From Candidatus Deferrimicrobiaceae bacterium (lineage in GTDB: Bacteria > Desulfobacterota > Deferrimicrobia > Deferrimicrobiales > Deferrimicrobiaceae): a DNA stretch of 64,000 nucleotides. The stretch is taken from the NCBI GenBank assembly GCA_036504035.1, contig DASXVV010000014.1, forward strand, positions 368,471 through 432,470, given 5' to 3'. The position numbers and the translations under genes were made by a program. Position 1 is the first letter of the stretch. Each line of letters starts with the position of its first letter. Shown here piece after piece: positions 1 through 9,428 of the stretch. Under the pieces are notes generated by a model. The model ran no database searches, was not told the origin of the DNA, and worked only from the letters and a program-made list of their open reading frames with translations.

Positions 1-3000
1 TCGTCGGCGATCATCACGATCAACGGAACCACGGTCGTCAGCAGCAAAGACCTGAATGCCAACGTCAAGCAGATCAGCAAGAATGTGACCAATCTTGTGA
101 AGGGCAACAACACGCTGACGGTCCAGACCAAGACCTGCGGCGCCGGCAGCTATCTCACGGTCACGATCACCGGCGTCTACACGCTTGAGGTCAAGATCAC
201 CTCGCCGGTCGCCGGTGCGCAGATCGTTTCGCGCAGCACGGCGGTTTCGGGAACGTACGCAGCGTATTCGGGCGCCAGTTTCACGATCAAGGTCAACAAT
301 GTGAGCGCCAACGCTTCGGGCGGCACGTTCAGCGCGGCAAGCGTTCCTCTTGCTGGTGGGAGCAACGTGCTCAATGCCGTCCTCACCACGTCCGACGGAC
401 TGTCCGACTCGGACAACGTGACGATCAACTCGAACCTGCCGCCGGTTGCCGAGGCAGGCCCCAACATGAATGTCCGGATATTCGACAACGTGATGCTCGA
501 CGGGCGCACGAGTTCCGACCCGGAAGGCGCGTTGATCACCTATCGGTGGTCGCTGGCCGCAAAGCCGCAAGGCAGCGCCTCGATCATGAACAACAACACT
601 TCAGTCACGCCGTTTTTCATGCCCGACCTGCAAGGGACCTACATTCCGCAACTGATCGTGAACGACGGGTTCCAGGACAGTGTTCCCGACAACCTTGCCG
701 TGACCGCGGTCCGGCCCAATCCGGCACCGACAGCGAACGCGGGCGCAGACCAGAGTGTCATCACCGGGAGTCAGGTCAACCTCGACGGAACGCTCAGTTT
801 CGATCCCGACGGCGATCCGATTTCCTACACGTGGCGTTTCTTGTCGCGTCCCCCGGCCAGCGTCGCGGCGTTGAGCAATCCGAATGACAATGTATCGTCG
901 TTCATCGCGGACAAGGACGGCCAGTACCTGCTCGAACTGATCGTGAACGACGGCCAGGCGAATTCGCTTCCGGACAATGTTGCGATCGTCTCCTCGACGC
1001 CGAACGCGCCGCCTGTGGCGTTTGCGGGGCAGGACCAGACCATCTCAAGGGGAAGCATGATCCACCTGGACGGCACCGGTTCCTACGATCCGGAAAACCA
1101 ACCGCTCATTTATGCCTGGAGCATCGTGTCGCTACCGACCGGAAGCACCAGCCTGCTGGATAATGTGGCGTCGCCCACCCCGGCGCTGCCGGCCGACAAG
1201 TTGGGCGACTACGTCGTCCGACTCACGGTCAATGACGGAGCGCTCGATTCGGCGCCCGACACTGTGATCGCCACGGCGCTCAACGATGCACCACTCGCGG
1301 TTGCCTCGGCTTCGGCCTCGAATGTGACGGTCGGTACGGCGGTCACGCTCGACGGATCCGCAAGCCACGATCCCAACGACGACCCGATTTCTTATGCATG
1401 GAGTGTCGTGTCGGCGCCGGTCGGAAGTACGGCGAATGTTGTAAATATCACATCCGCCGTTGCCTTCTTTTCTCCCGACAAGGCCGGCAGTTACACGATC
1501 AACCTGGTCGTGAACGACGGCCTCGCCAGCAGCCTGCCATCTTCGGTCGGGATCACCGCCTACATTCCGACCGTGTCCGTTCCCGACGTCGGCGGGTTGC
1601 CGCAGGCAAATGCCCAGACTGCGATTGTCAACGCCGGATTAATCGCGGGAATCGTCACGAATGCAAACAGCGACAACGTGACCGCGGGCAACGTGATCGG
1701 CCAGTCGCCGGTTGCCGGCTCGATCGTCCCGCAGGGATCGGGCGTCAACCTGACCGTCTCGTCCGGGCCACTGATGGCGGTTGTCCCGACGGTGACAGGC
1801 TTGAGCCAAGCTGCGGCGCAATCGGCGATCGTCGCGGCTGATCTTTCTGTCGGAAGCGTGACGACTGCCAACAGCAGCACGGTCGCGGCAGGTAACGTAT
1901 TAAGCCAGATGCCGGATCCGGGAACCAGCGTAATTCACGGGACGGCCGTGAATCTCGTTATCTCGCTGGGGCCTAGGATGGTCAGCGTGCCGGTCCTGCT
2001 CGGGATGATCCAGGCCGAATACCAGAGCGCCCTGGCAAGTGCACCATTGTCGTTGGGAACGATCTCCAACGCTCATTCCGATACGGTTGCTCTGGGTCGG
2101 GTGATCTCCCAGAATCCCAAGAGCGGAACCTCGATTCTGCAGGACTCTCCGATCGCATTGGTTCTTTCGCAAGGTCCCGAACCTGTGGTGATCCCCCCTG
2201 ATCCATTGACGGTTATTTCTCCGATCGATCCGACTGTTGCTACGAGTACGTTCGAAACTACCCGATTTCTGTATACCGGCAGCAATCCCATCCAGACCGG
2301 TGTGTTGCCCGAGACGATCAATATCCATCGTGCAGCTGTTCTTCGAGGCAAAGTAAAGACGCGCGATGATGTTCCGCTTTCGGGGGTGAAAGTAACCTTG
2401 CTGAACCACACCGAGTTCGGTCAGACGTTCACCCGGAACGATGGGATGTTCGATCTGGCGGTCAATGGGGGCGGGCTACTGATTGTGAACTACACCAAAC
2501 CCAACTATCTGCCGGTCCAACGGCAGATTACTCCCGGCTGGCAGGATTATTCCACACTCCCGGACATTGTAATGGTTTCACTGGACAACCAGGTTACGGT
2601 TGTGGACGCCGCATCCCCGGCGGCCATACAGGTGGTGCGCGGGAGCGTGACATCTGATTCCAGCGGGACACGTCAATCGACGCTTTTCTTCTCCAATGGA
2701 ACACAGCCCAGCATCGTTTTCCCGGACAACAGCAGCCGCCTCCTTCCCACGATCAACGTCCGCGCGACGGAGTACACCATCGGCGACAACGGCCCCTCCG
2801 CAATGCCTGCAGACCTGCCCGCTACCACCGGTTACACCTATTGCGTGGAGCTGTCAGCAGACGAAGCGGTAGTTGCGGGGGCTACGGAAGTCCGGTTTGA
2901 TAAGCCCGTCTATTATTACCTGGAAAATTTCCGCGGGTTTTCTGTCGGCACTGCTGTTCCAAACGGTTATTACGATCGCAATCGGGGGATGTGGATTCCC

Positions 3001-6000
3001 GATTCAGATGGGCGAGTCGTCAAGATTCTGGGAATCACGAACGGCATGGCCGACCTGGATACGGACGGGAACAGCGTCGTCGACAACGCTGCGACACTGG
3101 CGGCTCTGGAAATCACCGATGCCGAGCGAACTCAGCTTGCTTCTTTGTATTCCTCCGGGACGATCCTTTGGCGGGTTCCCATCACACATTTTTCACCTCA
3201 TGATTTCAACTGGATGCTTGTACCCGTTGCCGGGGCAACTCCCCCGTCTGTGACACCTCCGGTTACGTCCCTCCCGATTTCAGGTTGCACGGCGAATGGA
3301 TCGATCATCGAGTGTCAGAACCAGGTATTGGGAGAACAGGTGGGAATTACGGGTTCTCCTTTCAGCCTGAACTATCGAAGCGACCGTAGTAGGGGCCGAA
3401 AAGACAGATATACCCTTCGAATTGCGTTAAGCGGCGCCACTGTGCCGTCGGTTCTTCGACGAATAGACCTCCAAGTGTATGTGGGCGGCAAACGGTTTGT
3501 CCAAAGTTTCCCGAATATTCCGAATCAGATCTTTGAATTTATTTGGGACGGAATGGATGCTTATGGGCGAAAGATGCAGGGGAGCCAGCCGGTCACGGTT
3601 CGTCTCGGGAATGTCTATCCGGCTTTATATGTCCAGGTCGGGGCCGGTACTGCAATGACAAGAAGCTTCATGCAAGCCGGAGGGGGAAGTCTCACGACCA
3701 ACTCGGGCGCGATGGAAGCAACGCTTTGGCAAACATTCACGGATTCGATCGGCACTTTTTCAACCCAGGCCGGGTTGGGAGGATGGACGCTCTCGGTCAA
3801 CCATGCTTACGATCCGGTAGGGAGAGTTCTCTACCCCGGCAATGGTTTGTTTCGCTCGGTGACCGATACGAAAAAGGTGATTACGACCATTGCCGGAAGC
3901 GGGCAGTCCGGATTGGACCCAGGCCCGATCAAGGCAACCCAGGGCAAACTGTTGAATCCCTACGACGTGGCCGTTGCTCCGGACGGCACCATCTACATCG
4001 CCGATCTATCCAACAACCGAATCCGGCGTGTCGGGACTGATGGAATCATGACGACTTTCGCAGGGAGGGACTTTTACCCCTGGGGGTCGGGTCCGGATAA
4101 CGTATTAGCCACTCAGTCCGGAATAGGGTCCCCCTCGGGTGTTGCGATTGGACCCGATGGCAGCGTTTATATATCGGATTCCTCCGCTAGCGCTATCCGA
4201 CGTGTCGGACCGGATAACATCATCCGGACCGTGGCAGGCACTGGCATGAATCCAAATCTAAGGCAAAATACCAGTTCTGGAATCGGAGACGGGGGGTTGG
4301 CGACCCATGCTTCCCTGAATATGCCGTTTGGCTTGGCTGTGGCGGCGGACGGCACGCTTTATTTTGCGGATTATGGAGACAATCGGATTCGTCGGATTGG
4401 AACCGACGGGATCATCAACACTGTGGCGGGAACAGGATATTGGTGCGACATGTGTGCCCTGCGCGATGGAGGACAGGCGCGGAACGCGGTTGTTCCAGGG
4501 CCAAATTCTATCGCGATCGACAGGTCCGGCAACCTGTATATCGCTCACTACAAAGGGGTTCGAAAAGTAACTCCGGGCGGTGTCATTTCCTCGCTCGCCA
4601 TAAGCGGCCAAACGGTCTTCAATGGGGACGGATTGTCGAGTACACAACCGCTAATGAATCCCTATGGAATCGCGGTTCAGACTGAAGGAGTAGTTTATTT
4701 TAGTGATCTCCAAAACAACCGGGTGCGTCGGATTGATTCGAGCGGGGTTGTGACCTCGTTGGCGGGAATCGCGAATAATGGCAGTATCTCAGGGGGCTAT
4801 TCCGGAGATGGAGGGTTGCCGAGCCAAGCGAATTTTAATATGCCCAGAGGGATCGCTTTCGGACCGGACGGTAGTCTTTTCATTGCCGATCAATATAACT
4901 ATCGAATCCGGAAGATATCGACCTCCGCTTCGGATTTATCCGTGGACGATATTCGGATCGCTTCCGAGGACGGAAGTGAACTGTATATATTCAACGGCTC
5001 AGGAAAGCATATGCGCACGCTGGATGCCCTGACCGGTGCGGTCCGATACCGGTTTGGATACGACGATACGCATGGGTACCTTACAACGGTAACCGACTTC
5101 GACAACAACGTTACCACTGTCGAACGCGACCTTTCCGGGAACCCCCAAGCCATCCGCGCGCCAGGAGGACAGCGCACATCCTTTACCCTGGATTCGAACG
5201 ACTATCTGGCCTCTATTTCCACCCCGGCAGGAAACACCTCCCATTTTGTCTTTTCCAACGATGGTCTGTTGAACGAATATCGCGATGAAAACGATTTTCG
5301 GCATTTATTCCACTACGATCCGATGGGGCGTCTCGACCGGGACGACGACCCGGAAGGTGGATTTACGAAGCTGGACCGGCTCGATGGATCGGGAAATTTC
5401 CTCGTGAAGGGGAATACGGCTGAGGGACGAATAACAAATTATCTGGTTGAGAATTATTCTACCGGGGCATCGAAGTGGACCAACACGTTTCCAACCGGGG
5501 CAATTTCTTTGACGGTAATGGGTACGGATGGGAAAACGACCATCACCTCATCCGACAATACGATTTCGGAAATCACGAAGGGGCCCGATCCGCGGTGGAG
5601 TATGGAATCTCCGATTCCGGCCAAGGTCTCGGTGATGACTCCCGGGGGGCTGGTTGCCACAACGACTCTAGGCAGATCCGTTTCCTTGAGTAACTCGTCG
5701 GACCCGATGAGCCTGATCAGCCAGACCGATACCCTTACGGTCAACGGCAAGACTGCCACGCAGATCTACAACGCGTCGACGAAGAAATTCACCATGACAA
5801 CATATGCGGGCCGTCAAAGCGTTGCAGGGATCGACAATGCCGGGCGGCCGACTGTGGTCAACATCGCTTCGACCGTGGACAACGTCCTATTCCGGTACGA
5901 CCGGAAGGGCCGGCTCGATAATGTTGTTCAGGGGGCGTCCACGTGGAAGGCCGATTACGATGGCATGAACCGGCTCACCGCGATGACCGATCCCGACCGG

Positions 6001-7992
6001 AACTCGGTGATGTACGGTTACGACAATGCCGACCGGGTGGCGAGCGTCACGCTGCCCTCCGGGCGGTCGTACGGGTTCGGGTATGACCCGGCGGGCAACA
6101 CGATCTCGATCAGGATGCCGAACGGCGCGGTCCACGGCCTCGGCTACACCCGAATCAACCTGGACAACGCCTACACTCCGCCCGGCAATCCGTCTTACGG
6201 CACGAAATACAACGCCGACCGGGAATGGGTGAGAACGACGCTCCCCAGTGGCCGCGCGATCGACGGCGGATACGACAACGGCGGGAGAATCCGCAGCACG
6301 GTCTATCCGGAAGCCTCGATCGCCTTCGGCTATACCGACAACACTGACCGGGTGATGACGTTCTTGCGGACGTCGGCGGCCGACAACGCGACGCAGACGA
6401 TGTCGTTCTCGTACGACGGGTTCCTGACGACGCGGATCGCGTCCAGCGGCCAAAGTACCGGCGAATATCGCTACGCCTACAACAACGACTTCGCGGTCAG
6501 CTCGTTCGCACTCGACAACGTCTGGACCTCGCTTGCCCGCGACAACGACGGGTTGCTCACGCAGTACGGGCGGTACACGATCGGCCGGGCCGGCCCGGCG
6601 GGCGCCCCGTCTTCGCTGACCGACAACACGCTCAGCGTGGGATATTCCTACGATAACTTCGGGCGGCTCGCGACGCGGACGCACACGGTTGCCGGCCAGC
6701 AGCGCTATCAAATCACGCTGGGCTACGACAACGTTGGCCGGATCTCCCGGAAGACGGAAATCGTGGCGGGCGCCTCGCATGTCTTCGATTTTGGATACGA
6801 CCTCGACGGACAGTTGACCGACGTTTTCAAGGACGGCTCGCTGGCCGAGCACTACGGGTTCGACAACAACAGCAACCGGACGAGCACGCTGGCCGCGAGC
6901 GCGACCTACGACGCGCAGGACCGGCTCATCCAGCAGGGCGGCGTCAGTTACACGTTCGACGTCGACGGCTACCTGACGAACCGGGGCGCCGACACGTTCA
7001 GCTACAGCGCCCGCGGGGAGCTGCTGAGCACCACGGCGGGCGGACAGACGGTCACGTATCAATACGACGCGATGGCCCGCCGGGTGGCCCGCACGGCCGC
7101 TGGGGCGACGACGCAATATTTGTACGGGAATCCAGGTCAGCCGTTCCAGCTGACGGCCAGCCGCGCTCCGGACAACACGCTGACAACCTACTTCTACGAG
7201 ACGAGCGGCAATCTGTTCGCGTTCGAGCGTGGCGGCCAGCGGTACTACGTGGCGACCGACCAACTCGGGACGCCGAAGGTGGTGACGGACAACGCGGGGA
7301 ACGTCATCAAGCAGGCGGAGTACGACGCTTGGGGCGTGAAGATCAGTGACACGAACCCGGCGCTCGACCTGCCGGTAGGGTTCGCCGGCGGGATCCCGGA
7401 GGGGGCAACGGGCTTGGTCCGGTTCGGGTTCAGGGATTACGAGCCGGCAACCGCCCGGTGGACGGCTCGCGATCCCATCCTGTTCGAGGGCGGGCAGGGG
7501 AATTTGTATGGTTATGTCGATGGAGATCCAGTTTCTCTCATTGACCCATCTGGTCTTTTTGTGATCGGAAGATATGATCAACGAACAGGTGAATTACATT
7601 TGTCTGATTTTGAAAACGGCCGATCTGTTTCTGGGAAATTTTTCTCCGGTGGCCCAAGAGGAGCTCCAGTGCCGAATGGATATTACGATATATTATTCCA
7701 TGGAGGAAAAGGGAAAGAAGATTTTTATCGACTAGAGTCTGTTGATAGAATATATGGAGATGACACTCATAACAGGACTGGCAGAACATTATTGCGATTA
7801 CACCGGCCAGGAGGTAGCGCCGGATGTGTAACTTCTAGCGATAATACGTGGAGGGAATGGAGGAGCATTAAATCATTTATCGATAGTACACTTACTGATT
7901 CTGTTAAGGTTCGGACAAAATCAAGAAATCCATTTATATCAACGGATACCCTTACCAGATATGGACGGATCCGAGTTGTTGGGTCTAATTGA
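1..7992 (+). CDS. Giant Rhs/YD-repeat protein with C-terminal toxin-like tip (5' end outside window)
   Basis: The reading frame is open from base 1, so the N-terminus lies upstream; at least 2,663 residues are visible. Modules in order, by nucleotide: an Ig-like segment (about 180-430), four PKD/REJ-like domains (436-1560, each with a VNDG-type ending), three PASTA domains (about 1570-2185), a carboxypeptidase-regulatory-like domain (about 2326-2590), NHL beta-propeller repeats ending in NNRIRR-type motifs (3877-4920), many YD repeats (about 5020-7420) and a core terminus with RFGFRDYEPATARW and DPSGL (7543-7557). The tip after DPSGL contains NGYYDI, then LHRPGGSAGCV with His at 7801 and Cys at 7825, resembling the His/SxGC active site of DUF2778/Tlde1 L,D-transpeptidase-like toxins. 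Rhs shells encapsulate and release such tips in interbacterial competition. No export signal can be judged because the start is missing. The Rhs call is firm; the toxin chemistry is inference. Confidence 0.9.
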   Translation, partial: SSAIITINGTTVVSSKDLNANVKQISKNVTNLVKGNNTLTVQTKTCGAGSYLTVTITGVYTLEVKITSPVAGAQIVSRSTAVSGTYAAYSGASFTIKVNNVSANASGGTFSAASVPLAGGSNVLNAVLTTSDGLSDSDNVTINSNLPPVAEAGPNMNVRIFDNVMLDGRTSSDPEGALITYRWSLAAKPQGSASIMNNNTSVTPFFMPDLQGTYIPQLIVNDGFQDSVPDNLAVTAVRPNPAPTANAGADQSVITGSQVNLDGTLSFDPDGDPISYTWRFLSRPPASVAALSNPNDNVSSFIADKDGQYLLELIVNDGQANSLPDNVAIVSSTPNAPPVAFAGQDQTISRGSMIHLDGTGSYDPENQPLIYAWSIVSLPTGSTSLLDNVASPTPALPADKLGDYVVRLTVNDGALDSAPDTVIATALNDAPLAVASASASNVTVGTAVTLDGSASHDPNDDPISYAWSVVSAPVGSTANVVNITSAVAFFSPDKAGSYTINLVVNDGLASSLPSSVGITAYIPTVSVPDVGGLPQANAQTAIVNAGLIAGIVTNANSDNVTAGNVIGQSPVAGSIVPQGSGVNLTVSSGPLMAVVPTVTGLSQAAAQSAIVAADLSVGSVTTANSSTVAAGNVLSQMPDPGTSVIHGTAVNLVISLGPRMVSVPVLLGMIQAEYQSALASAPLSLGTISNAHSDTVALGRVISQNPKSGTSILQDSPIALVLSQGPEPVVIPPDPLTVISPIDPTVATSTFETTRFLYTGSNPIQTGVLPETINIHRAAVLRGKVKTRDDVPLSGVKVTLLNHTEFGQTFTRNDGMFDLAVNGGGLLIVNYTKPNYLPVQRQITPGWQDYSTLPDIVMVSLDNQVTVVDAASPAAIQVVRGSVTSDSSGTRQSTLFFSNGTQPSIVFPDNSSRLLPTINVRATEYTIGDNGPSAMPADLPATTGYTYCVELSADEAVVAGATEVRFDKPVYYYLENFRGFSVGTAVPNGYYDRNRGMWIPDSDGRVVKILGITNGMADLDTDGNSVVDNAATLAALEITDAERTQLASLYSSGTILWRVPITHFSPHDFNWMLVPVAGATPPSVTPPVTSLPISGCTANGSIIECQNQVLGEQVGITGSPFSLNYRSDRSRGRKDRYTLRIALSGATVPSVLRRIDLQVYVGGKRFVQSFPNIPNQIFEFIWDGMDAYGRKMQGSQPVTVRLGNVYPALYVQVGAGTAMTRSFMQAGGGSLTTNSGAMEATLWQTFTDSIGTFSTQAGLGGWTLSVNHAYDPVGRVLYPGNGLFRSVTDTKKVITTIAGSGQSGLDPGPIKATQGKLLNPYDVAVAPDGTIYIADLSNNRIRRVGTDGIMTTFAGRDFYPWGSGPDNVLATQSGIGSPSGVAIGPDGSVYISDSSASAIRRVGPDNIIRTVAGTGMNPNLRQNTSSGIGDGGLATHASLNMPFGLAVAADGTLYFADYGDNRIRRIGTDGIINTVAGTGYWCDMCALRDGGQARNAVVPGPNSIAIDRSGNLYIAHYKGVRKVTPGGVISSLAISGQTVFNGDGLSSTQPLMNPYGIAVQTEGVVYFSDLQNNRVRRIDSSGVVTSLAGIANNGSISGGYSGDGGLPSQANFNMPRGIAFGPDGSLFIADQYNYRIRKISTSASDLSVDDIRIASEDGSELYIFNGSGKHMRTLDALTGAVRYRFGYDDTHGYLTTVTDFDNNVTTVERDLSGNPQAIRAPGGQRTSFTLDSNDYLASISTPAGNTSHFVFSNDGLLNEYRDENDFRHLFHYDPMGRLDRDDDPEGGFTKLDRLDGSGNFLVKGNTAEGRITNYLVENYSTGASKWTNTFPTGAISLTVMGTDGKTTITSSDNTISEITKGPDPRWSMESPIPAKVSVMTPGGLVATTTLGRSVSLSNSSDPMSLISQTDTLTVNGKTATQIYNASTKKFTMTTYAGRQSVAGIDNAGRPTVVNIASTVDNVLFRYDRKGRLDNVVQGASTWKADYDGMNRLTAMTDPDRNSVMYGYDNADRVASVTLPSGRSYGFGYDPAGNTISIRMPNGAVHGLGYTRINLDNAYTPPGNPSYGTKYNADREWVRTTLPSGRAIDGGYDNGGRIRSTVYPEASIAFGYTDNTDRVMTFLRTSAADNATQTMSFSYDGFLTTRIASSGQSTGEYRYAYNNDFAVSSFALDNVWTSLARDNDGLLTQYGRYTIGRAGPAGAPSSLTDNTLSVGYSYDNFGRLATRTHTVAGQQRYQITLGYDNVGRISRKTEIVAGASHVFDFGYDLDGQLTDVFKDGSLAEHYGFDNNSNRTSTLAASATYDAQDRLIQQGGVSYTFDVDGYLTNRGADTFSYSARGELLSTTAGGQTVTYQYDAMARRVARTAAGATTQYLYGNPGQPFQLTASRAPDNTLTTYFYETSGNLFAFERGGQRYYVATDQLGTPKVVTDNAGNVIKQAEYDAWGVKISDTNPALDLPVGFAGGIPEGATGLVRFGFRDYEPATARWTARDPILFEGGQGNLYGYVDGDPVSLIDPSGLFVIGRYDQRTGELHLSDFENGRSVSGKFFSGGPRGAPVPNGYYDILFHGGKGKEDFYRLESVDRIYGDDTHNRTGRTLLRLHRPGGSAGCVTSSDNTWREWRSIKSFIDSTLTDSVKVRTKSRNPFISTDTLTRYGRIRVVGSN

Positions 7993-8002
7993 GGGTAAAG
8001 AG

Positions 8003-8401
8003 ATGAAACTGCATAAAAGGAATGTGACCTTGGTATTGGCATGTATTCTGTTACTCGTTTCTTTGTATCAATTATGGTGTGTGTCCGTTACATGGTTTGA
8101 GGCAATAAGATTCGCATTTAAGCATGCGCAGAAAGGAGAGAAATGGTATATTTTTAACGTGGAAACGCTACTGTTTGGAGTAGCGTCACTGGTTGTAGTT
8201 ATAGTTTCAATTTCCTTGATAATGAGGTCAAGTGCTTGCAATCATTATTTGCTATGCAGTGCAATTTCCAGGCTGGCAATGTATGTATCGATTGCTAGTT
8301 GTGTCATGTTGCTGATATTGATTTTGCTTCCTGTGACTTCTGTTAATAAGTCTCTTAGTTATAAGAAAACAGACCCTGTACGTGTGCCGATAATTCCATG
8401 A
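8003..8401 (+). CDS. Small membrane protein, candidate immunity protein for the Rhs tip
   Basis: A 132-residue protein with three hydrophobic segments (about residues 8-28, 53-75 and 90-115) and a basic N-terminus. I do not recognise a named family. It starts 10 bases after the Rhs stop codon; GAGGG at 7991-7995, overlapping that stop, is a plausible ribosome-binding site, which argues for coupled expression. An earlier in-frame start inside the Rhs gene exists but lacks such a site. The gene is as AT-rich as the toxin-like tip and unlike the rest of the window. In polymorphic toxin loci the gene directly behind the variable tip usually encodes the immunity protein, and a membrane protein fits a toxin acting on the cell wall. 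Function is inferred from position only. Confidence 0.7.
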   Translation: MKLHKRNVTLVLACILLLVSLYQLWCVSVTWFEAIRFAFKHAQKGEKWYIFNVETLLFGVASLVVVIVSISLIMRSSACNHYLLCSAISRLAMYVSIASCVMLLILILLPVTSVNKSLSYKKTDPVRVPIIP

Positions 8402-8583
8402 AGTCAAATATCACGAGGTACCGGTCTATTGAGTCGTTGCTAGTCCGACCCGGCTGGCGTCGGCCCGATATCTTGATGGCTCTATACGTAGCACGTTATC
8501 AATCTGCATCCACTTCTTTATATTGTGTGGAAGGCATTGATTATACGAACGAATCTTCTGTTGGCTGGAATCCGCGAAAACCG

Positions 8584-8895
8584 TTATCCCGCCTTTGATA
8601 AAAATGCCTCAATGGTCCGGAGCAAGGCTTCCTGATCCCGCTTCGGCAGCTTCTCAATCTCTTTTACCTTCCTTAGCAGCCGCTTGTTCTTGATCGTCCC
8701 CGCCTCCTTGGCCGATTTTTCCAGGCCGAGGAGTTCGTCGGCCGTCGTTCCCAGGATCTTGGCCAACTGGACGATCAAATCCCCGTGCAGTCGGAGTTCT
8801 CCCGTCTCGTAGTTCGACACTAGCGGCTGCGTCACGCCGAGCAGATCGGCCAGCTCCTTCTGCGTGATGCCCTTCTCCTTCCGCAGCTTGACCAA
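8584..8895 (-). CDS. XRE-family helix-turn-helix regulator, probably 5'-truncated
   Basis: About 103 residues. The helix-turn-helix spans roughly residues 1-50 (GITQKELADLLGVTQPLVSN, then DELLGL), followed by a charged helical tail. Family members normally begin with 5-12 residues before the xGERLxxLRKEKG motif. Here the frame reads stop-N-A-G-E-R-L, so only a TTG at 8895 is available as a start and there is no good ribosome-binding site. The missing leader, and the adjoining truncated regulator in the opposite orientation, suggest a deletion junction at about 8,900-8,925. It may no longer be expressed from its own promoter. Confidence 0.7.
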   Translation of the reverse strand: MVKLRKEKGITQKELADLLGVTQPLVSNYETGELRLHGDLIVQLAKILGTTADELLGLEKSAKEAGTIKNKRLLRKVKEIEKLPKRDQEALLRTIEAFLSKAG

Positions 8896-8979
8896 CCGTT
8901 CCCCGGCATTCTACGACGTTGCTGTATCCGCTTTGCCCAAGGCGATTACTTCACAGACCTGAAGGCATTCCGGCGGGCG

Positions 8980-9204
8980 ATGAGCGATCAACGATTAGCG
9001 ATCTTACGTGCGATTCGGGCAAATCATCCGGCCTCGGTTTACGAACTGGCAAAAATCGTGAACAGAGACGTGAAAAACGTAACTGCCGACCTGGCGATTC
9101 TGGAAGAGCTTGGTCTGGTCGAACTGAAGAAAACCAATACTCCACGGGGCAAGGTCACTCCAACGGTGCCCTACGATTCGATAAACTTGGATATTGCAGT
9201 TTGA
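8980..9204 (+). pseudogene. C-terminal fragment of a winged-helix DNA-binding protein (HVO_A0114-like)
   Basis: The first ATG (8980) gives 74 residues: a winged-helix of the ArsR/MarR-like 'HVO_A0114' antitoxin type (AILRAIRANHPASVYELAK, then RDVKNVTADLAILEELGLVE) ending in a beta-rich PYDSINLDI tail. Family-like sequence (IRFAQGDYFTDLKAFRRA) continues in frame upstream to about 8926 with no ATG, GTG or TTG, then changes into sequence belonging to the divergent XRE gene. The protein therefore seems to have lost about 30-40 N-terminal residues. Such proteins often act as antitoxins or autoregulators; no partner toxin is adjacent. Confidence 0.55.
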
Positions 9205-9223
9205 ATGTTAACAGGCGCGTAAT

Positions 9224-9367
9224 AATGACCCGCTTTCGGGGACAATCGGCGTCCGGGTCTGCTCCCCCACGGAAAGCATAACCACCTGACCCATCAAGGT
9301 TTTCCCCTGTGGGGCGTCGGGCCTTGTTGCATTCCGAAATGGGTCATTGTGGTAATCAGATTGCCCC
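9224..9367. repeat. Cluster of nested inverted repeats with TGACCC/GGGTCA motifs, possible IS21-like relic
   Basis: ACCACCTGACCCAT (9281-9294) is mirrored by ATGGGTCATTGTGGT (9339-9353), and GGGGACAATC (9238-9247) by GATTGCCCC (9359-9367). A further AATGACCCGC (9224-9233) is mirrored at 9431-9440 inside higB. Repeated TGACCC/GGGTCA boxes and a TG-starting terminus (TGTTAACAGG at 9206) resemble the ends of IS21-family elements. No transposase is present. The repeats are visible directly; the IS21 assignment is a guess. Confidence 0.35.
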
Positions 9368-9393
9368 CTGCGATCGGTGCCAGTTCGGGATTC

Positions 9394-9422
9394 TTGCGCG
9401 AGTCCCAAGATGGGACTATACT
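9394..9422 (+). promoter_or_regulatory. higBA promoter
   Basis: TTGCGC (9394-9399) and TATACT (9417-9422) are separated by exactly 17 bases. The predicted transcription start falls at about the higB ATG (9429), and no ribosome-binding site is visible in between, so the toxin message may be leaderless. Confidence 0.55.
9401..9417. promoter_or_regulatory. Palindromic operator AGTCCCA-AGA-TGGGACT
   Basis: A perfect 7-base inverted repeat with a 3-base spacer fills the gap between the -35 and -10 boxes of the higBA promoter. This is the expected position for repression by the HigA antitoxin or the HigBA complex. Confidence 0.6.
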
Positions 9423-9428
9423 TCGATC

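Noticed and set aside
3877..7420. Tandem-repeat-like DNA that might suggest a CRISPR or VNTR
   Set aside because: The periodicity is at protein level (NHL and YD motifs) with diverged codons; no direct repeats with unique spacers are present anywhere in the window.
5887..7581. A 564-codon open frame on the minus strand inside the Rhs gene
   Set aside because: It is rich in R, V, D and P, has no recognisable motif, and mirrors the GC-rich YD repeats; a shadow frame.
8398..8598. A 66-codon frame overlapping the immunity candidate stop (ATGA)
   Set aside because: The overlap looks operon-like, but the peptide has no recognisable features and runs into the 3' end of the XRE gene; it may be a remnant and is not supported enough to call.
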